DNA from: Acidimicrobiales bacterium
GTDB taxonomy: Bacteria; Actinomycetota; Acidimicrobiia; Acidimicrobiales; Aldehydirespiratoraceae
Length of the DNA stretch: 64,000 bases
Assembly (NCBI GenBank): GCA_033344915.1
Contig: JAWPML010000001.1
Coordinates: 124,001 to 188,000 of the forward strand
Direction of reading: 5' to 3'
In this document: piece by piece, positions 58,839 through 64,000 of the stretch
Position numbering within the stretch: the stretch's first letter is position 1
How the letters are laid out: each line of letters begins with the position of its first letter
Translations under genes and position numbers: made by a program
The notes under the pieces: generated by a model
What the model saw: only the letters and a program-made list of their open reading frames with translations
What the model was told of the DNA's origin: nothing
The model's database searches: none

Positions 58839-60697
58839 ACTGACAACCACCCCTGTCTCACGTAGCGGGGGAACGCCAGTGTGAAAGGTCAGGGTCGACG
58901 CAGCCGTCCTCCCATCGGGAGTCCTGACCTCGATGGTGTAACCGTAGTCCTGGTCTGGGTCCAGCAGACCGGTCAGGTGGGTGGAGTGGAGATTCACTCC
59001 AAACTCACAACTAGGCGAGCTGAGCGGTGGGGGAGTGACTCTCCCAATCTCGTCTCCGGTGGCATCAAGGAGTCTGTGGGTTCCGTAGCCGCAATTCTCG
59101 GAGGTTGTGTTGACCCGACCGCCCTCGGCAGTGAGGGCGAGGAGCTCTGGTTCGGAGAGCGCCAATTCGAGTGGGTTCGACGGTGCCTCGTAGCAATCGT
59201 CTCTGTGCGCTGCGGCCACACACCCGAGCGAGGCGACCCCCAAGTCACCCCTGAGGACCGGCGCGGCAAATACCCCAGCGAGCTGGCCTTCCCCCAGGTT
59301 GATGGCTTCTAGGCGGAGCCGCTTTGCTCCCGAGACGTCGAGCTCGAGATCGACCGAAACGCCTAGGGAGAGGTCTCGCGTCCATACCTCGGTGTCGTCG
59401 AGTAGTACGCGGAAGCGGGCACTCTGTTCCGCGGCAGAGTCGTCCGCGACTCCGACTGTCGCTTCGAAAGTCTGCCACCCTCCGCTCAAGTCGTACTCCC
59501 AGAAGGTGAGGCCCCGGTTTGGCGTGATGCCCGTGAGTCCGTAGGAGTAGAGCGCTTTGTCGTAGAGCTGTCCGTTGACCGTCGCCGGACCGGCCGTGGG
59601 ATCGCCAAACGTGCCGGGCCTCCCCGCCTCGAGCAGGGGAGCGGGATCGGCAACAACGAGCCGCACCGCTCGGTCGACGGTCTCCCCAGGTGCTGGGTCA
59701 GTCTCCAGGACCTCTCCCGTGCTGCCCGAACTCAACCGAATCTCTACGGTGTAAGGAACCCCTAGCTCATCGAGACCCGCCTGGGCCTCGAGAAGCTCAG
59801 CGCCGACAAGATCAGGCATCGAAATGCCCAGTCCCCACGGAGGGTTCGTGAGGTTTCTGGCGATACAGCCTTCGAAGAGCGTCGAATCGGTTGGGAGATC
59901 AGAACAGAACGCTTCTGCCCCAGCGGCATCCGGGTACGGCCCGGCGGCGATCGCAAGGTAGGAGTCGCGAAGTCCCAGGTACTGCCTTGAGTCGTACAGA
60001 CCCAACGGTCCGGAACGGTCCTCAAGTTCGCTGAGTCGACCGTCCACAGTGCCCGCTTCGGAGACCGGAATACTTGCCACGACTGCGATCCATCCCTCAG
60101 CGCGCTCGACGATAGGCCGAGTTGGCTTCCCGTTCGGGTAGTCCCCGCACATCAGGATCGGAAGGTAGGTCTCGATGGCCGTCGCGGAGTCCGTGGTATC
60201 GGCGCAATCCGTGACGTCTGTCGTCTCTTCATTGGGGCCGTCCGGCCGGTCAGGAACGGGGGACGTCACGTCCGGGGTTGTGAAGGTATCTGGGTCTCTG
60301 CCGGTGTCGTTCGCTGCCCAGAAGGTTGCTCCCACTGCGGCAACGAGGATGAGCGCGGCCGCAAGCGCAAGAACTGTCGACCGGCGGCCAGGCGGGATTG
60401 CTGGCGTTGCATCTAGCTCGACCTCGGCGCGGGGGTCACCGGCTACAAGCGATGGCTTCGCGACATGGTTCGCCTCCAACCTTCCTATTCGGCCATCGGA
60501 GAAATCCAGTTCACGGGTGGGCTCGGGACGGGCATGTCCCTCCTCTTCTCGCGGGGTGCGGTCGCGGTCCATGCTGGCCCGCAGCCGATTCTCCCAGCCG
60601 TTTTCCAAGCCCTGCGGACGGTCCGTGCTGAGTCTGCGGAGCAGTCGGCGCGTCTCGCGACCAGCTCGTAGAGGCACCCATCGCTCAAGAGACCATT

Positions 60698-61261
60698 TCA
60701 TAGGTTCTCCCGTTGTGCGCGTCGCACCGCATGTTCCACACGCGGCCGAGCTCGACGAAAGATCGACCGGACCCCGCTCGGGCTGCGGTTCGTGATCTGA
60801 GCGATCTCATGGCTCTTGAACTGGCCATCGGCAACCAGGAGGAATATCTCCCGCTCGTCGTCGCTGAGCACACCGGCGAGCACATCCTCGAGCAAGAGTC
60901 GGTCATCGACGGAGCCAAAGGCCGCCGGCTCATAGGTGTCGCCATGCCCGAATTGCGGGTCGACTGGCAGCGGGACGACCCTTCGTCGGGAGTTGAGGCC
61001 ACAGTTGCGGACGATGCGATAGAGCCAGGTATCGAAGCTCGCGTCCGCGCGAAACTCGCGGCGGGCTCGCCAGGACCGAAGCAGTGCCTCTTGGACGACG
61101 TCTTCGGCGCCGGACGTGCCATAAGTGCGGCCGATGGCACCGCTGGCGACGCCCAGAAGTCCCTTCTGGCGTCCGGGGTTGAGTAGCGCTGTGAAAGCGC
61201 GGATCGCGTCGTCGTCGTCCGCTGTTCTGAAGATCTCAACCAGCTCATCTTCGGACCGCAG
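60698..61261 (-). CDS. ECF-type sigma factor, start codon unusual
   Basis: About 187 residues on the minus strand. Region 2 is DVVQEALLRSWRARREFRAD, ASFDTWLYRIVRNCGLNSRR; region 4 is LAGVLSDDEREIFLLVADGQ, FKSHEIAQITNRSPSGVRSI. Between the in-frame TAG at 61274-61276 and region 2 there is no ATG, GTG or TTG. CTG 61261, behind a GGAG and GGGGG run, is the best initiator and is used here. Its end overlaps the ATG of the PASTA/NPCBM membrane gene (ATGA), the classic sigma/regulator pairing. With the membrane gene broken by an IS, control of this sigma factor may be altered. Confidence 0.75.
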   Translation of the reverse strand: MRSEDELVEIFRTADDDDAIRAFTALLNPGRQKGLLGVASGAIGRTYGTSGAEDVVQEALLRSWRARREFRADASFDTWLYRIVRNCGLNSRRRVVPLPVDPQFGHGDTYEPAAFGSVDDRLLLEDVLAGVLSDDEREIFLLVADGQFKSHEIAQITNRSPSGVRSIFRRARPRVEHAVRRAQRENL

Positions 61262-61504
61262 CGAAAACGCCCCCTAGCTCCTGTCCTACCTGGGCGCGGC
61301 GAGTCAATCACGCAGCCCGGGGTACTGCAACGCGTACGTAGACGCCTGGAGACGGACCTCACAGATCAATAGACACAGATCAGAGACGAACTGACGCAAC
61401 TTATTGCTCTTCTCGAGACTCACGTCGGCGCCGCCTGTTCGTCGGGTCAAAGGGTGGGCGGTCGATCGTCGGCCGTGTGACAACAGAGGAAAAAGGTGAG
61501 TGCG

Positions 61505-63628
61505 ATGAAGAGACTGACGAAACACCAAGGCCAGGTCGAGAGCGAGGAGCGGGTGGAGGGTCAGCCCTCGGTCACTCCCGGTTCGGTACGAGTCAGGTCG
61601 AGGCCGAAGGGAGCAGCCATGACCGCAGCCCCAGTTCGCCGGCTGCACAGTTCCGGGCTTGCCGAGAATGCCGGAGCCCCCCCGGACCAGAGGCGACCTC
61701 GGCGATCGGCAGCGATACGACAGATTCGTGCGGTCAGCGTCCATGCTGCGGCCGTTCTTGCGACCATCGCAGTCGTTTCCTCCGTGGTGTTCGCCGCCGA
61801 CGTCGATCGCGCGAATGCGGCGCCGGGTGGCGGAACAAGCATCAACCACACGCTATGCAGTAACGGCGCAAACAGGATTCTCGAGCACGCGCCTTCGCAA
61901 CTCCCGGTCGACGTGTGCTTTGACGACCAGGCGAGTGTGCTGGTCGTCAAGAACGTCGCGCCCTATTGGATCGACGTCGGCTTCCCACGCGCCGTCGAGC
62001 TACGAAGTCGGACGATTCTAGGTGTGTCAGATACGACGGATGCTGCGCTGGCGCTGTTTCTTGGTACGGATGGACGCTCCATCCCGCCTGGCGGCGTCCA
62101 CGAGTACGACGTGCCATCTGACGACAGCACGCTCACAATGAGTTTCCTATTCTCGACTCGATTGTTCGAAGCGGAGACGGCGGCCTCAGCGATCTTGGGA
62201 GTCGTGGGTGGCGATACGACGCAGGCAGCCCAGATCATCGCGTTCGTGATGAACGCGCTCTACGGGGGCGATCTCGCTGCGAGCGTGGCCGACCTCAGCC
62301 TCGGCCAGATGCTCGACGCGCTCGTCGACATCGGTATTGTTTCCGCCGAGCATGCGGGACGACTCGCGTCGCAGTACGACTCAGTCGCTCTTCTGCTCAA
62401 GTCTGTCGATGACTTCGTATCGGTCGTCAAGCTGGCATGGGTGGCCAAATTCGTCACAACGCTGTCGGAGCTAGCTGCGCGCAACGTCGACTACTACTCC
62501 GCTCTCAGCATCTACGACGCTGGCAGTCTGATCGTCCATCCTAGATATGTCGAGGAACCGGTGTTGCCTCCGCCTCCCCCGACCCCAAAGTGCAAGGGAA
62601 GGTCGGCGACTATTGTCGGTACGAACGGCGCGGACACGCTCCGCGGTACGAGCGGCGCCGATGTAATTGTCGCGTTCGGCGGTGACGATGTCATCTACGC
62701 CGGAGGCGGGAACGACACGATCTGCGCCGGCTCTGGTTCGGACAAGGTGTGGGGTGGCACGGGCAATGACTACATCAATGGCTACTCAGGCAATGACACG
62801 CTGCGCGGAGAGGCCGGTCACGACGAGATTCGGGGTGGTGATGGCAACGACGTGATCGCGGGTCATGCCGGCAACGATGTGATCTACGCGGGAGCTGGGG
62901 CGGATCGTGTGTCCGCCGGCTCTGGTTCGGACAAGGTGTGGGGTGGCACGGGCAATGACTACATCAATGGCTACTCAGGCAATGACACGCTGCGCGGAGA
63001 GGCCGGTCACGACGAGATTCGGGGTGGTGATGGCAACGACGTGATCGCGGGTCATGCCGGCAACGATGTGATCTACGCGGGAGCTGGGGCGGATCGTGTG
63101 TCCGCCGGCTCTGGTTCGGACAAGGTGTGGGGTGGCACGGGCAATGACTACATCAATGGCTACTCAGGCAATGACACGCTGCGCGGAGAGGCCGGTCACG
63201 ACGAGATCTGGGCTGGTTCGGGTCACGACCAAGTCTGGGCCGGATCCGGCAACGACAGAGTGTGGGGCGGCTCAGGCAATGACAAGCTTGACGGTGACGC
63301 CGGCAACGACAGGTTGGACGGCGGTTCAGGCGACGACAGTGTGACGGGGGACAGCGGCACGGATACATGCTTCAACCGAGAGTCCGGCAAGGGCTACTGC
63401 GAGGGTGGTCTCTCGCACAACACCATCATAGAGCTCACTGGAACTAATCGATCAGTCAACCCGTCGTTCCTAGTGTGGGAAGGCGTGATGTACCACATCG
63501 GTTCCGGGGCTGACTACTGGCAGTGCTACGGCCAGACGGGCGGGAAGGTGACCAAGAAGTCGTTGAACTATGCGCGATCACGCGGCTGGGAGATGCACTG
63601 GGCCTCATACATCGACCGGTGTTGGTGA
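61505..63628 (+). CDS. Secreted RTX-repeat protein
   Basis: A 707-residue protein from ATG 61505 (AAAAAGG, 8 nt spacing); GTG 61496 is an alternative. An Arg-rich N-terminal stretch leads to a Sec-type signal (AAVLATIAVVSSVVFAADVD, then ANAAPGG, about 75-105). A helical domain follows (about 220-330: AGRLASQYDSVALLLKSVDD). From about 365 to 620 the chain is calcium-binding RTX nonapeptides (GGxGxDxUx), including three near-identical 63-residue blocks. The last 85 residues contain several Cys and Trp (YWQCYGQTGGKVTKKSLNYA). It is exported and probably folds in extracellular calcium; the ligand or activity is unknown. Confidence 0.85.
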   Translation: MKRLTKHQGQVESEERVEGQPSVTPGSVRVRSRPKGAAMTAAPVRRLHSSGLAENAGAPPDQRRPRRSAAIRQIRAVSVHAAAVLATIAVVSSVVFAADVDRANAAPGGGTSINHTLCSNGANRILEHAPSQLPVDVCFDDQASVLVVKNVAPYWIDVGFPRAVELRSRTILGVSDTTDAALALFLGTDGRSIPPGGVHEYDVPSDDSTLTMSFLFSTRLFEAETAASAILGVVGGDTTQAAQIIAFVMNALYGGDLAASVADLSLGQMLDALVDIGIVSAEHAGRLASQYDSVALLLKSVDDFVSVVKLAWVAKFVTTLSELAARNVDYYSALSIYDAGSLIVHPRYVEEPVLPPPPPTPKCKGRSATIVGTNGADTLRGTSGADVIVAFGGDDVIYAGGGNDTICAGSGSDKVWGGTGNDYINGYSGNDTLRGEAGHDEIRGGDGNDVIAGHAGNDVIYAGAGADRVSAGSGSDKVWGGTGNDYINGYSGNDTLRGEAGHDEIRGGDGNDVIAGHAGNDVIYAGAGADRVSAGSGSDKVWGGTGNDYINGYSGNDTLRGEAGHDEIWAGSGHDQVWAGSGNDRVWGGSGNDKLDGDAGNDRLDGGSGDDSVTGDSGTDTCFNRESGKGYCEGGLSHNTIIELTGTNRSVNPSFLVWEGVMYHIGSGADYWQCYGQTGGKVTKKSLNYARSRGWEMHWASYIDRCW
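62731..63206 (+). repeat. Tandem 189-bp repeats in the RTX gene
   Basis: Units start at 62731, 62920 and 63109; the first two are complete and the third is cut after about 98 bp. Each unit encodes seven RTX nonapeptides (63 residues). The copies appear identical at the DNA level, so they are kept alike by recombination and copy number is likely to vary between strains. They are in-frame coding repeats, not CRISPR. Confidence 0.92.
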
Positions 63629-63633
63629 GCAAT

Positions 63634-63664
63634 GAGCCGGGGACAGGTCGTGCGTCCCCGGCTC
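63634..63664 (+). terminator. Strong hairpin after RTX gene
   Basis: GAGCCGGGGAC (63634-63644) and GTCCCCGGCTC (63654-63664) form a perfect 11-bp stem with a 9-nt loop, 5 nt after the RTX stop codon. There is no T tract, as is usual for GC-rich terminators. Confidence 0.75.
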
Positions 63665-63720
63665 GACGCTCTCGGCAGGGAGCTATGTACAGCCAGTGGT
63701 CGCACGGGCTGACATTGAGT

Positions 63721-63743
63721 GCGCAGCCGACTCTCGGCTGCGC
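63721..63743. terminator. Second hairpin downstream of RTX gene
   Basis: GCGCAGCCGA and TCGGCTGCGC form a perfect 10-bp stem around CTC, followed by TCTT. It could be a backup terminator or a terminator for the opposite strand. A separate 12-bp palindrome GTCACCGGTGAC lies at 63796-63807, upstream of the next gene, and may be an operator. The 63629-63912 gap holds no gene. Confidence 0.55.
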
Positions 63744-63912
63744 TCTTCGAGCTGCCCTGACGACCCGTTCTTAGGTTGAGAGCAGGTTGCTGTCAGTCAC
63801 CGGTGACGGCTCGTCGCTCTCGTTAAAGCCCCGCCTCGCCGTGGACGGCGGCCGAACCGTTGTGCGCCCCGCGACTTGAGCCTCGAGCTGACCGCGCGCC
63901 TATCGTCCGGCC

Positions 63913-64000
63913 ATGGGTGGCGGACGCAGGGGCAGGACGGGCGGGATTCTCGTCGTGTTCGCGTTCGTCCTCGCCGTTGCTGCGCCGGCGAGTGCGAGCT
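63913..64000 (+). CDS. Secreted protein, 3' partial
   Basis: ATG 63913 opens a frame that runs off the window. The 29 residues seen are a textbook Sec signal peptide: GGGRRGRTG basic start, ILVVFAFVLAVAA hydrophobic core, then the cleavage-type sequence APASAS. Nothing of the mature protein is visible. Confidence 0.6.
   Translation, partial: MGGGRRGRTGGILVVFAFVLAVAAPASAS

Larger units (their letters stand above)
57634..58878 (+). mobile_element. IS3-family insertion sequence, 1245 bp
   Basis: The left end TGGAGTTCCCCCG and the right end (reverse complement) TGGCGTTCCCCCG begin inverted repeats of about 25 bp that agree at about 21 positions. GTG flanks both sides (57631-57633 and 58879-58881), the 3-bp target duplication usual for the family. 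It carries orfA and orfB with intact DDE residues, so it is probably active and recently inserted. Confidence 0.9.
57297..60701 (-). pseudogene. Membrane PASTA/NPCBM protein split by an IS3 element
   Basis: On the minus strand the coding sequence runs from ATG 60701 to 58879, is interrupted by the IS (57634-58878), and resumes from the flank at 57633 to TGA at 57297-57299. Removing the IS and one 3-bp GTG duplication joins STLTFH to TPALAGPCPTVPSG in frame, giving about 718 residues. Order: a 110-residue Arg-rich cytoplasmic part, one membrane helix (STVLALAAALILVAAVGATF), a Ser/Thr/Pro-rich region, a PASTA domain (MPDLVGAELLEAQAGLDELG), an NPCBM-like carbohydrate-binding domain (YSYGLTGITPNRGLTFWEYD), a fibronectin-like segment, and a final beta domain. 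The upstream part can still be translated with a short IS-derived tail. The gene overlaps the ECF sigma gene (ATGA), so it may control that sigma factor. Confidence 0.85.

Noticed and set aside
62731-63206. Regular repeats that could suggest a CRISPR array
   Set aside because: The repeats are 189 bp, in frame, and encode RTX nonapeptides; there are no spacers and no cas genes in the window.

Overview
The window is GC-rich DNA with frequent GTG starts, tightly overlapping genes, several ATG codons placed only 6-10 nt behind a -10 box (leaderless-looking), and an EccC-like FtsK/SpoIIIE ATPase. Together these suggest an actinobacterium. No rRNA, tRNA or species marker allows a closer placement. 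Almost everything between about 4 and 58 kb is accessory DNA: a phage-defence and toxin-antitoxin island with an integrase, insertion-sequence traces and decaying modules.

Layout. 0-4.1 kb: C-terminal part of a multi-domain FtsK/EccC-like ATPase and a DUF2786 protein. 4.2-6.2 kb: a tyrosine recombinase between two paralogous coiled-coil membrane proteins. 6.3-9.5 kb: an intact ParD-like/zeta toxin pair followed by broken modules (XRE gene with one stop codon, frameshifted small two-gene module, XRE antitoxin with frameshifted AbiEii-type nucleotidyltransferase, IS481-type remnant). 9.5-22.6 kb: a composite modification/defence locus. It holds an HNH-DGQHR protein, a C5 methyltransferase whose C-terminus looks like an endonuclease III-type iron-sulfur glycosylase domain, a MORC-type GHKL ATPase, a Vsr-type nuclease, and a six-gene operon running from a second, Hsp90-like GHKL ATPase to a protein with a GrpE-like C-terminus and an Hsp70.

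22.6-28.6 kb: two divergent operons. The leftward one encodes a PemK-like protein, a sigma-like protein, a PD-(D/E)XK-like protein and a 73-residue protein. The rightward one encodes an XRE regulator, an SF2 helicase and a 220-residue protein that shares a repeated domain with the helicase tail. 28.7-41.3 kb: SNF2-type helicase, DUF1156 methyltransferase, HEPN-DUF499 ATPase, a 530-residue defence-island protein, then a DarT1-like ADP-ribosyltransferase with its NADAR antitoxin. 41.3-50.2 kb: two unknown genes, a TM0106-type nuclease-helicase, a PGN_0703-like double nuclease, a divergent DNA sliding clamp and a second PemK-like gene.

50.3-57.2 kb: TY-Chap and deacetylase-like genes, two unknown genes, a second sigma-like operon ending in an antitoxin whose toxin is almost entirely deleted, and an 886-bp direct repeat carrying two copies of a nucleotidyltransferase module. 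57.3-61.3 kb: an ECF sigma gene coupled to a membrane PASTA/NPCBM protein that an IS3 element has split; removing the IS and one 3-bp target duplication restores the frame exactly. 61.5-64 kb: a secreted RTX-repeat protein with identical 189-bp repeats, a strong terminator, and the start of another secreted protein.

The most novel candidates are the C5 methyltransferase/EndoIII-like fusion beside Vsr and MORC, the adjoining Hsp90-like/GrpE-like/Hsp70 operon, and the unnamed repeated domain shared by the 25.9-28.6 kb helicase and its partner. All functional assignments are by reading motifs; no database search was run.
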